Notes under the pieces: model-generated
Databases searched by the model: none
Seen by the model: the letters and a program-made list of their open reading frames with translations, nothing else
Told to the model about the DNA's origin: nothing
Assembly (NCBI GenBank): GCA_947172415.1
Contig: OX359195.1
Location: 4,873,501-4,937,500, forward strand
DNA from: Chondrosia reniformis
Lineage: Eukaryota > Porifera > Demospongiae > Chondrillida > Chondrillidae
Direction of reading: 5' to 3'
Length of the DNA: 64,000 bases
In this document: in pieces, positions 1 through 10,100 of the stretch
Layout of the letters: every line of letters starts with the position of its first letter
Position numbering within the stretch: the stretch's first letter is position 1
Translations under genes and position numbers: made by a program

Positions 1-540
1 AGCAGAGATGACAGTGTTGCTACAGTGACTAGCATACATGCATACATGGATGGATGGATAAGGTCACGAAACAAGAGTCTTAGACCATTACCATCCTACT
101 TCAGCTACCATGTTGGGTGTACCCAATAACAGTAGTAATATGTTAAATTTCAGTAGTTATGCCCCTTCTGTGTAACCTTATCACATAATCACTGTCTTGT
201 GTCCTTACATTTGCCAGCTTAAAGATGTGACAAGGTATAATGCAGAGGTGACAGTTTAGTAATTAAGGGAGTGGTCCTCTGGGGAGGAGAACAGATATAA
301 TTGTTTTCTTAAGCATCTTAAAGTATACAATGAATATGCTCAATAGCTGCTAATAGGGGTAAAGGTGAGTGAGTCTTGTTTTGAGGTAATTGAAGTGATG
401 CTGCTACATAAATATATCCCATATACATATGTATTTCTTACCTGCTATAAAAGTTAAGAATTGAAGCATGCATTAATAGGATGTCTATATCTTCATACTG
501 TCATGCACATATACGTATGTATTTGACGGGAGTTAATTGC
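1..540. other. non-coding, repeat-bearing left edge
   Basis: No supportable gene. The stretch holds simple AT-rich sequence and, at about 250-375, one copy of a dispersed repeat that recurs near 1066-1180 and 2480-2600. An open frame from 481 is only the lead-in to the reverse-transcriptase relic at 541-690. Confidence 0.5.
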
Positions 541-690
541 ATAAAGCCCCATGTTTTCTGCCTTACAATCCATGGGCTTGTATTCAACCTGGTATTGGAG
601 TTCAAGGTTTTCTTTCTGGAGGACGGCACCATGGTAGGCGACCTTGATGACCTAGAACCACCTGGATGGTGTCACCATGATCCCCTGGTC
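541..690 (+). pseudogene. LINE-type reverse transcriptase relic (catalytic region)
   Basis: The translation reads FCLTIHGLV, then EFKVFFLEDGT. This matches the segment ending in the catalytic FYLDDGT motif of a non-LTR reverse transcriptase family widespread in marine invertebrates. The first catalytic aspartate is replaced (LEDG instead of LDDG), and the frame ends at 754 with no further RT similarity. It is therefore a short dead fragment. A second fragment of what looks like the same RT family, covering an earlier part of the domain, lies at about 58140-58530. The assignment rests on motif recognition by eye. Confidence 0.55.
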
Positions 691-1555
691 AGAAGGGAGG
701 TTCCTAGTCTGGGACGCCGCATATGTGAATACCTTCTGCCAATCCCGCAGACATAAACTGTGATAGTAACATCATGGACTTAAAGTTCCACTTATCAATG
801 TTCATGTAGATGAGCTGTGTACTAAAATCACTGCAGTAACTGGCAAACATTGTCAAGCGTACATACATAAGTCAGTCTAGCTGCATCAGTTTGCAATTGG
901 TCATATGAATTGTTCCTTCTTTCCTGCTGCTACTTGTAGTTAAATTATATGTCATTATACAAGAATTAGGCTCTGACTCCAGTTGATATAACACATTATT
1001 ATCTTGAATTATCTATATAGTCTCTTTCAAACAGTGTCATGAATATATTTGTACCTATAGTCCTGGGAAGATAGGGAGTGGTCCACTGGTGGGAAGCTAG
1101 ACAGAGTTTCTTAGAATTTGCAATGAATATACTCAGTGATATTGCTGAAAGGGGTGGATGCCTAGAGGTGAAAAAGTTAGCATTATAACCTATGTACATG
1201 CATACATATCTGCATACCTACAGTACATAGATAAGGACTTAGGTACAATGGTGGATTTATGTAACATACAAAAGTACATACAGTTTCCTTTAGATCAACT
1301 TGATTATTGAAAATTGCAGTTGTTTAAGCTCAAAAGTAGGTTTGAATGTATGGGCAATTGCAAGGGGTAATTATTGCGCTTCATTGTCAGTAGCATTGAT
1401 CCGTTTCTTTAGAATAGAATCTTTTAACCGGAATATTTTCAATAACTTCGTAACATTCTTGCATTTCTTCATTTTCAGTTTTTATTCCTTCACTGTACAT
1501 AACTATATCTGGACTAGTCTACATATGAATGTACATATACATACGTACCTGTATG

Positions 1556-2312
1556 ATGAAATAAAGGGAGTTAATTGCACAAGGCCTGTGCAAAGGCTAT
1601 ATGATGATAAACTAATACACTGGAAATAATTACGCCAAACCAGCCAAGTGACCGAAGTCTAATCTTGTCTGGGGGACCGAAATTCTATTAAATTGACAAC
1701 CAGTGATCGCCTCCCAGTCATCCAAGATGGAAAAATTCATCAAAGAACCACAGACAGCTGTTTCGCCCTCAGTGTGGTACACTTCAACGATGGTAAGTTT
1801 GGATGACTGGCTTCGCCTATTAATCTACCACAAGTGAGAAAGACTTGTGGTTTCATAAGAAGCGAAGATGGAGGCTACAGTCTAAGCAGGACTGAGCGCT
1901 CATGGTGAAATAAAGGGAGTTAATTGCACAAGGCCTGTGCAAAGGCTATATGATGATAAACTAATACACTGGAAATAATTACGCCAAACCAGCCAAGTGA
2001 CCGAAGTCTAATCTTGTCTGGGGGACCAAAATCCTATTAAATTGGCAACCAGTGATCGCCTCCCAGTCATCCAAGATGGAAAAAATTCATCGAAGAACCA
2101 CAGACAGCTGTTTCGCCCTCATTTGGGCTCATCAGTGTGGTACACTTCAACGATGGTAAGTTTGGATGACTTTTTCCATCTTGGATGACTGGGAGTCGAT
2201 CACTGGTTGCCAATTTAATAGGATTTCGGTCCCCCAGACAAGATTAGACTTTGGTCACTTGGCTGGTTTGGCGTAATTATTTCCAGTGTATTAGTTTATC
2301 ATCGTACCTGTA
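1556..2312. mobile_element. MITE-like element: direct duplication plus inverted arm
   Basis: A block starting near 1558 (AAATAAAGGGAGTTAATTGC) is repeated almost exactly from about 1910. The arm at about 1957-2086 then returns inverted at about 2170-2304, giving a roughly 130-bp stem with a short centre. Related sequence recurs at 11775-11922 and 50215-50745, so this is a dispersed non-autonomous family. No open frame belongs to it. Superfamily is unknown; ends and target duplications could not be fixed. Confidence 0.7.
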
Positions 2313-2689
2313 TGATGTAGATGCAAAATGTTATGGCTAAATGTTAATTAATGTACTAGGTACTGTAGTTCTGTTGAAGTGCTGGAGCTCTCTACCCAGT
2401 CTTCAGTCTTATGTCTGTCAGGTTTAGGATTTATATCTTGCCCAATATCCTTATTTTTTAAAGAAGGCCTAGGTATCAAGGTATCAAGGGAGTGGTCCTA
2501 AGGTGACAAGACCTGATAAAATTGTTTTCTTAAGCATTCTTAGAATATGCAATGAATATACTCAAAGTTGCTGAAGATAAAGGTACGTACCTATGTAGGT
2601 CATGTTGTGATGTAATGTAATGTACAACTGTACATGGACATTAACAGGTACATAATAGCTTTGTTTAGAAATTTTTAAAGGCTAATTTA

Positions 2690-3655
2690 AGGTTAAAGTA
2701 TTTGTATCCTTGTTTGGTAACTTTTAGCCTGAAAACTAGAGATGTGAATTAAAGACACCATAGGCTGGGCATTAGGAATATATATTACTCTAAGGGGGAA
2801 ATTTGCTATATCAAAGTTAAAGTCTTCTCGCTTTTCGAATACTTTAGTAATAAATTGGTTACTAGTGATGGTTATAATTCCTAGGGGTGGTCTTTTAAGA
2901 ATAAGGTCTTAAGGATAGATATCACTAATTGACCATTTAAAGGCCTAATTAATTAATTAATAATTAGCCTGAAAACTGGAGAAGTCACTACATATTCTGG
3001 AATACCTAATTAGTTGTGAAATAAAGACACCATAGGCTGGGGTATTAGGAATATTACTATCTAAATGGGGGAAATTTACTATATCAAAGTGAAAGTCCTC
3101 TCGCTTATCATATACTTTAGTGATAAATTGATTATTAGTAATGGTTATATCTAAGTCTAAAAAGGGGGATTTCCTAGGGCTGGTATTTGTCTTTTTAAGG
3201 ATAAGTTCTTTGGGGTAAATGTCACTAATTGACAGTTCAAAATCCTTGTTGTTAATACATAAAAGGTCATCAATATACCTCTAGGTATTGGAAACTTTAA
3301 TAGCTAAGGTAATGTTATCCTTAAGTAGTCCTTTCATAAACTCATACTCATAGGCAAACAGAAAAAGATTAGCAACTACAGGGGCACAGTCAGTACCCAT
3401 AGGGATACCTACACATTGCTTAAATACAGAACCTTCTACACATACATAAATGTTGTCAATAAGGTAATTAAAGAGCTCTACTAAATGAACAGCTGTGACT
3501 GCTTTATTGGAGACATTGTTAGACCAAAAGGCTTTATCCTGACAGATTTCTATATATTGGGACTTACTACAGGTGTAGGCATAGGTATATGTATGTATAT
3601 TATAGGTATGTTCTTTATTTCTAAATTTATAGCCTTTTTGATTGATAATGGTCAC
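2690..3655 (-). pseudogene. reverse transcriptase relic with duplicated 3' domain
   Basis: On the minus strand 3655-3281 encodes a reverse transcriptase core with GIPMGTDCAPVVANLFLF. After one in-frame stop comes the catalytic RYIDDLL motif and then PFLDLDITI and KLYDKRxDF-like motifs running down to about 2965. The last part, containing the YDKR-like and NxPxxPAYGV-like motifs, is present a second time, more decayed, at about 2940-2730. These motifs belong to a retroelement RT family common in marine invertebrates; placement as Penelope-like or another non-LTR class is uncertain. Stops and frameshifts make it a dead copy. Confidence 0.7.
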
Positions 3656-3706
3656 TTCATGTTTATTTTGGTGACCTTTGATATGTCATCTGACCTCTCT
3701 GGCTAA

Positions 3707-3715
3707 TATAAAAGG
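3707..3715 (+). promoter_or_regulatory. TATA box of the tyrosinase gene
   Basis: TATAAAAGG at this position is a canonical TATA box, 54 nt upstream of the ATG at 3769. Transcription starting about 30 nt downstream would give a short leader of about 30 nt. This supports 3769 as the real start codon. Confidence 0.6.
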
Positions 3716-3768
3716 CGTTGCAACTACTACCATTTGCTGTCGCTAACTGCAGTACTAGATTGGTGACT

Positions 3769-5319
3769 ATGGGTTTTGGAATACTCTTTGCTATTTTTGT
3801 GTTTATTGGCAACCTTCTACTAGTGAACGGTCAATTTCCTGCTTCCTGTGTAGGAACTGTTAGTACTGGTGTTTGTTGTCCCAATAACTGTAATGCTGCA
3901 AGTGGAAGAGGTACCTGTACTACTATTACCAATAAAGCTAACAGTCAATGGAGCAATGGTGATTCCACAATTAAAGATCTTTTGAGTGGGGCCACTTTTG
4001 ACGAGAAAGATTCACGTGTCAGGTGGCCAACAGAAATTTTTACCCAAGTATGTGTGTGTAACGATCCTTACTTTGGACCAGACTGTAGTGACTGTAAGTT
4101 TGGAAGAACTGGACCAGATTGTTTAATTACCTCCACAGTTACCAGACCAAATTTTAGGAAGCTTTCTAGTGATAAGCAAACTAGGGTGGTTAATGCTATT
4201 AAAAATGCCAAATATTCATCTAATAAACCGTGGGCAGTAGTCCTAACAGAACCAAAACGTGGCAGTTCATCCAAAGTAACTATGCAGACTGTAACAAGTT
4301 ATGACCTGTTTGTATATCTTCATCATATGGCAGCACGGGAAGGTATAAAAAACTGTAAAGTGAAACTAGATAATAATACTATAGACTTTGCTCATGAAGG
4401 TCCAACATTTCTGACATGGCATAGATATTATCTCTTACTGTTTGAACGTGAACTTCAAAATGTCACGGGTGATTCGAGCTTTGCTTTGCCGTATTGGGAC
4501 TGGGAGACACGTACTGGGAAGGAAATCTTTACTAATAGTTTATTTGGGATGTTATCACCTGGGATGCTGCAGGAAAATGTACAAATAGGTGGGTCTGATT
4601 GGAAAACAGCCTGTGATGATATTGTACGGAATCCTAATGTCTCTTGTGTAAAATCTAGGGAATCATGTAATCTGCAGCAGCCTAATGTTACACTTTGGCG
4701 AAAGGTTAAGGATGACTCTTCTCCAAGGCCTTTTGAGATACATGAAGCCTTAAATCAAAGTGTCTTTGACAATCAAGTTGAAGGAAAATGGAATAAGGCA
4801 TCAACTGGATTTCGTAACATTCTAGAAGGGTTTGTAGGTCTTAGTTGTAATAAATCCACATTACAAACTAATAGAGATGATGTAGGTAATCTCAATGGTA
4901 CCCATGAGTTTCTCCACAATAAGGTTCATATTTACTTTGGTGGTCACCTTGGAAATGTACCTTCTGCTAGTAATGACCCAATTTTCTTTCTTCATCATGC
5001 AAACATTGATCGAATGTTTGAAATGTGGTTAAACAAGTATCCTCAATCCTTAAGTGCAGGATATCCGCCTGTATCTGGAGCACACCCAGGACATAATCGT
5101 GATGATTGGCTGGTGCCTCTCTTCCCTCTTGTAACCAATGGAGAAATGTTTGCTCGTTCTACTAAATTTGGTTATCAATATGAAAGCTTGGAACTTGAAG
5201 CTTATGAAACCTGTGGTCCTACTGCTGATCCTGAACCCCCTAGTTCTACTACTGTTTTGCAACCTGCTGCAGGCTTGTTGATTCTTGTACTTCTTGTGAT
5301 ATTGGGAGTTTTTGTCTAA
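3769..5319 (+). CDS. tyrosinase, type I membrane copper oxidase
   Basis: Single-exon protein of 516 residues if started at the ATG at 3769, which is followed directly by a hydrophobic signal peptide; the same frame extends upstream to 3718 but without an ATG. A cysteine-rich EGF-like segment follows. The CuA site shows His in LHHMAARE, FAHEGP and TWHRYY, followed by LPYWDWE. The CuB site shows HNKVHIYFGGH and FFLHHANIDRMFEMW. A C-terminal hydrophobic segment (LLILVLLVILGVFV) acts as a membrane anchor. This is the layout of vertebrate-type tyrosinases: di-copper oxidation of phenols to quinones in a lumenal or extracellular space. All six expected His ligands are present, so it should be active. 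Several N-glycosylation sequons are visible. The nearest upstream sequence is a dead retroelement. Physiological role (melanin, matrix cross-linking, defence) cannot be read from sequence. Confidence 0.93.
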   Translation: MGFGILFAIFVFIGNLLLVNGQFPASCVGTVSTGVCCPNNCNAASGRGTCTTITNKANSQWSNGDSTIKDLLSGATFDEKDSRVRWPTEIFTQVCVCNDPYFGPDCSDCKFGRTGPDCLITSTVTRPNFRKLSSDKQTRVVNAIKNAKYSSNKPWAVVLTEPKRGSSSKVTMQTVTSYDLFVYLHHMAAREGIKNCKVKLDNNTIDFAHEGPTFLTWHRYYLLLFERELQNVTGDSSFALPYWDWETRTGKEIFTNSLFGMLSPGMLQENVQIGGSDWKTACDDIVRNPNVSCVKSRESCNLQQPNVTLWRKVKDDSSPRPFEIHEALNQSVFDNQVEGKWNKASTGFRNILEGFVGLSCNKSTLQTNRDDVGNLNGTHEFLHNKVHIYFGGHLGNVPSASNDPIFFLHHANIDRMFEMWLNKYPQSLSAGYPPVSGAHPGHNRDDWLVPLFPLVTNGEMFARSTKFGYQYESLELEAYETCGPTADPEPPSSTTVLQPAAGLLILVLLVILGVFV

Positions 5320-5720
5320 GAATGAACTGTATGTATCTCTCAGCAACAGGCTATAACTCAAACTGCATATTCTAGTCAATATTTTTGGATCTACCTTGTC
5401 ATAGCTAGTTATGCCCTATTACTGATATAACTGATTATATTTTTATAGTTAGCTAACACTTATGTTATATTATAATATAAAATTGTTGTATGTAACTGCT
5501 ATACTTTCTTATATTGATAAATAAGAAGTTCACGGCGATTTAGCGGTAGCTATAATGACCTGATCGACAGGCATAACATTGATCCTCCCTTATACACACA
5601 TACACACAAGCGCTATCTTATGTACGTACATGTTATATAGGCCGTGGATGAAAAAAAAGGAAAAAAATGATGTATAAAATCGGAATCGTTAAAATATTCG
5701 CATGTGATGGAAAATCAAAG

Positions 5721-6272
5721 ATGGCGTCTCAAAGTGTAACCAAAAAAGAACTATTTATCAGCTACGGGCGAGAACCCGAAGTGGTCCCATTTGTCCAGAA
5801 GTTGAAGGTAGATCTGACAGCACTGGGCTTCTCCGTGTGGTTGGACATTAATGATATTCATTCGGGCGATGATTGGTATGGAGCAATAGGTACGGGATTG
5901 GATAACTGTAGAGCCGTACTGACCGTGATTACCAAGAAATACATCCATTCTCGTTATTGTACCAGCGAACTTTACACAGCTAATTCCGATGGCAAGCTCA
6001 TTTTCCCGCTCATGTATGCTGATATCAACTTTAGCGAGACTGAACGTTCCAGAGGAGTGAAATATGTCGTGGGCGGATGCAACTGGACCATGTTCCGACC
6101 TGGTAAAGATGACTATCAAACCTCCTTTGACAAGCTAGTGCGAGGTCTGCAGGACCAAGGTTTGTTACAGAACCAATTTCGCATGCAAGTTTATTCACGG
6201 AGCTACAAACGAAGCCATTTAACTAAGTTTTTTCGTGAAGCCTCGAGAACATGCCTGTTGCGTTTAATGTAG
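5721..6272 (+). CDS. TIR-domain protein (possible first exon of a TIR-MBT gene)
   Basis: The frame encodes a TIR domain: KELFISYGRE (strand A, box 1), FSVWLDINDIHSGDDW (box 2/BB-loop region), CRAVLTVITKKYIHSRYC, then SELYTA, and FDKLVRGLQ near the end. The Glu in SELYTA sits where NAD-cleaving TIR enzymes carry their catalytic Glu, but catalysis cannot be inferred from that alone. I prefer the ATG at 5721 over 5667 because the domain begins just after it. Read without splicing it ends at 6272 with an unremarkable tail. A GTTTGT donor at 6160 (phase 1) instead matches a 39-nt exon at 7145-7183 and then the MBT exon at 7719, which would fuse it to the next gene. TIR domains act in innate immune signalling or NAD metabolism. 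Confidence 0.82.
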   Translation: MASQSVTKKELFISYGREPEVVPFVQKLKVDLTALGFSVWLDINDIHSGDDWYGAIGTGLDNCRAVLTVITKKYIHSRYCTSELYTANSDGKLIFPLMYADINFSETERSRGVKYVVGGCNWTMFRPGKDDYQTSFDKLVRGLQDQGLLQNQFRMQVYSRSYKRSHLTKFFREASRTCLLRLM

Positions 6273-7144
6273 AAGTTTATCGCTTTATATAAAACAAGTT
6301 CTTCTTGAGATAGCCTTCTTGCAATGAGTTCTCTAGTAGTATATAGACTACTCTGTCTAATGTAGTTCATCAAGTACATGATGTCGGTCAATGACTCGAT
6401 GGTTTGGCTGGCCCTTCCGCTGGAATTAAGCTAGGTCTTTGATTATACACCTATTTAGTGCTACGTATGTATATCCGGTGAGGGTAAAATATTAAGCTTA
6501 AAGTAATGGAGTGTTGTCATGTGAAATGTGTTATGATTACACTTACCAATTTCATCACTGAGTAGGTGTGAGCACAAAGAGTGTTAACACTCCTTTAGTT
6601 TTGTAGCTCTTCTTTATACTATAAAGTCTTTAAGTAGTACATACATAGGTAATGTTTCCCAGTTAACTTGTGACAATGAATGTGTTAATTGCGTTTTATT
6701 GCATGGGTGAAGAATATTTTCTACAATAAAAGTTGAAAAGGCATTTTTCTTAATGTACGTAGATTGGATGTGACTAATAGAGTGTACTATGGTATTGAAT
6801 TAATATAACAATGTTTTGTATATACAGTCAAACACAATATTTTTAAAGTAACTGTTTCTTACCCTTTTAAGACCAAAGGGTCCATTTTTGTTTAAGTTGT
6901 TGTTGTTCACCAATGGTACACTTATACCTTTTGGCTACTACTGTACAATATATACACAAACGTTTTATCTGGATCGTTGAATCATAATGCAAACATTTGT
7001 TATTTAGAGCATAGTGAAACTTGTTGTTTGGTAAATATTTAATTAACACATCCATTTTATAATTTTCTGTGATGTTAGTACGTATATTTACCTAGTTTTA
7101 TATGTGACAATCAATTGCATTGTTAATAAGATTCACTCTTGTAG
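6273..7144. other. non-coding stretch between TIR exon and MBT gene
   Basis: No supportable gene. The sequence is AT-rich with scattered stops on both strands. If the TIR and MBT parts are one gene, this is intron 1. Confidence 0.5.
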
Positions 7145-10100
7145 GTTTTCATCAGGATGGACTTGATGGCCTACAGCAGGGAAGTGAGTGTGTGACAAGT
7201 GCTACTGTTTGAGTATTTAGGAGCTCAACTGCATTAGTATTAGGCCTGTGCAAAAATGAAGAATCTATATCTCAATAAATCTGGTCAAACTTATATTATC
7301 TCAATATAGTCAAAATTACAACTCATGGTATACATGACTACACACAGTGAAATAAGCTATTAAGTAAAGAAAGGCCTTAAATACGTACATTAAGTATTCT
7401 ACGTTTGTCACTTGTCAATATTTTTCTGCTAGTAACACTAGCTAGTTTACATTTTAACGTTTTATTACCATTATCACAAATGAGCTATAACTAAAGCTAT
7501 AGCTATAACTAGCAGGTGAGCATACTGGCCTTAACTACTTACTTCATGTACTTACATATCAACAGAGATTCGTGTCAGAAAGTAATTCGTTAGTATTGGT
7601 GTAGATTTTGCTTCAGTGTGGTTTTCTTGATGTTTTGAGTTTTGAAGAACACATTATCTGTTGCATTAGTCTAGAATGTACATACATACTTACATTTAAG
7701 GATTTAATTCTACCTTAGTGGCAAATGTGACCTTGAACTCTGGCTTCTCTGATCTGCCTCCTTCGTATGCTGAATCTGTCAATGGTACAGCTAAACCTCA
7801 GCCAGTAAAAGCAAAGAAATCCTTTGAGGTAAACATGAGGTTGGAAGCTGTGGATAGAAAGTTTCCCTGGTTTGTGTGTGCTGCACATGTTGAAGAGGTG
7901 AAGCCTGCTGAGGGTGAGTCTGCATGTTGGTCAAAATGATAGATTTCACATATATGTATATACATGTACATACTTAATATCCCAAAAATCCTATATAACG
8001 ATGGACAAAGTGCTCCTTCTAAATTGGAATTGTGCCAGTAATTTTAGTCTTTTGTTGCTAGTCAATCTGAATGATGACTGGTAGTATAGGAAGATTCTTG
8101 TATACATACCATTCAATGTCAAATTTCCTATATCATTTCACCTATTTCCTGTTTTGAGTGAATCACTTTGCCTAAACAGTCTATTAGTTTGAATTCCTTT
8201 GTATAAATGCAAGTATTGTAATGTGTTAAATCACTGATCCTTCTCATCTATAAGGTAAACTAAAAGTCCATTTTGATGGATGGACATGTAAATATGACTA
8301 CTGGACGGATGTTGGTACAGTTGATCTGCATCCAGTTGGTTGGTGTGAGAGAAACGGATGGGAACTACAGAAGCCTGGTACGTACGTATATACATATATG
8401 TATTATAAAGTGTACACAGTATTATAAAGCTACTTACTTTAGAGTGTCCATGAAAGAATTGCCCACCTAGGAATGTTTGACAATGTTTTAGAATATTAAT
8501 TTCTTATAACTGAATCAAACTATCCTTTGCATGTTTCCTCTTTGACCTTTAAGTACAGTAGATGCTTTTTGGTAGACTCTTCCTGAGAGTCTTGTATCTG
8601 TAGCTTATCAGTGGCAGAGATCCTCAGGCCTGTAATGTATGTCTGATAAAAACTAGCAAACTGCATCCTTAGATGCTCAAATTGAAAGATATGAGTCATT
8701 CAAAGATAACTCACATTTTCTTGTGTTTATACTATTTGCTTTGGCTCAAGCATTACTTCCTACATATTCAAACGTCTTGGAATTACCTTGTTAGATAGCC
8801 ATGTCCTTTCAATCAAGGTCCTCCTCTCCAGCGATGTGTCTCATTTCTTTTATTAGGCTCTGCCAGTGGAGGATCTGGGTTTAGATGGGATAACTATCTT
8901 ACCTTCAACAACTTTATAGCTGCTCCAGATGATTGCTTTGTTCCAGTAAGATAACATTCCCGACCATGCAAACATACGTATATGATAATACACACCAATG
9001 TACGTACGTACATGTTGTGTGTGGACAGAGCTGTGTTACTCAACTGTTCACAGTGTGTGCCAAATGTTAATAATCACTGGATAATATTATGTATCGTCAT
9101 CAGCCTATTACACAAATAATCAGAATGGCTAGTAACCTTTCATCTTTTGCAGCTTTTAAAACTCTATTACTGTTCCAAAACACTAACTAAAACTGTTCAC
9201 TTTTATATACGTATACCAAAGGCTTGCATTCAATATGGATCACATTGTTCCACTTATTATCCTGTTATTATTGTATTTTGATTAACTGATTGTTTTATGT
9301 ACGTATGTACATATTAATAATATTATGTCTTGTCTACCTATAGTGTCAGCTGGCTGGCTTAGGAAATTTGAAGTTTGCTCCTGAGATGTATCTGGAGATA
9401 GAACAAGGTGATAAAGTGCATGTTGGAAAAGTTCTGGAAGTGCAAGAACCTATTAATGGAGATCTTTCTATCCAGTTATTGGATACACTGTGAGGATTCT
9501 CTTTTGTGCTGTGTTATTATACAATGAGCCAATTGGTAGCTCTTTGTGAACTGTCATTTTGGCCATGACGTATATCTTTAGAGATATTTTCGACCCAGAT
9601 TCATAGTTGCTAACTGTCTCGGAAAACAGGCTGTGTCCCGTGTCCTAGCTTTGTCCCAGGTATTTAAAGATTTTAACCTCCAACAGAAAAATGCCTAAGA
9701 TATTAGCCTCCCTTGTTATGTGAATAGTCTTGTGTACCCCGGACCGCTACCTCCCCTATTACACAATCAATCTCATGCCTACACGCAAGGTGTCCTTGAA
9801 GTTAATTTTGGAAAGTTGGCAAGATTCTATTGAACCTTCCTTCATACCTACTGTATGTGTATGTTACATTGTCCTTTCACTGCCTTTGCTTTGTTACTGC
9901 TGCTGCAAGTGGAAGTGAAATTGTAATGACTCCATGTTCATACATATGCACGTATTAGTGGTGTAAGTATATACTGATGAAGATCTGCAGACCAAAATGT
10001 CCTTAAACTTTGTGAATTATTTCATGTACATACGTAATATGGAAATTGTGCAACTGCGTAGTTCCTACCTCTATAACAACATATACGTACGTACGTATAT

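Larger units (their letters stand above)
250..2600. repeat. three diverged copies of a ~110-bp dispersed repeat
   Basis: Three direct-orientation copies are visible at about 250-375, 1066-1180 and 2480-2600. They share the landmarks GGGAGTGGTCC, then TTTCTTA, then a CAATGAATAT(A/G)CTCA block followed by a short G/A-rich stretch. Copies are clearly diverged from each other. No coding capacity is seen. They could be internal pieces of one mobile element family; no termini could be defined. Confidence 0.5.

Noticed and set aside
5050-5379. 109-codon minus-strand ORF over the tyrosinase 3' end
   Set aside because: Shadow of the clearly conserved tyrosinase CuB and anchor region.
9730-9918. 62-codon ORF with a hydrophobic, Cys-rich end
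   Set aside because: No start context, no family match, and it lies in an intron with repeat remnants.
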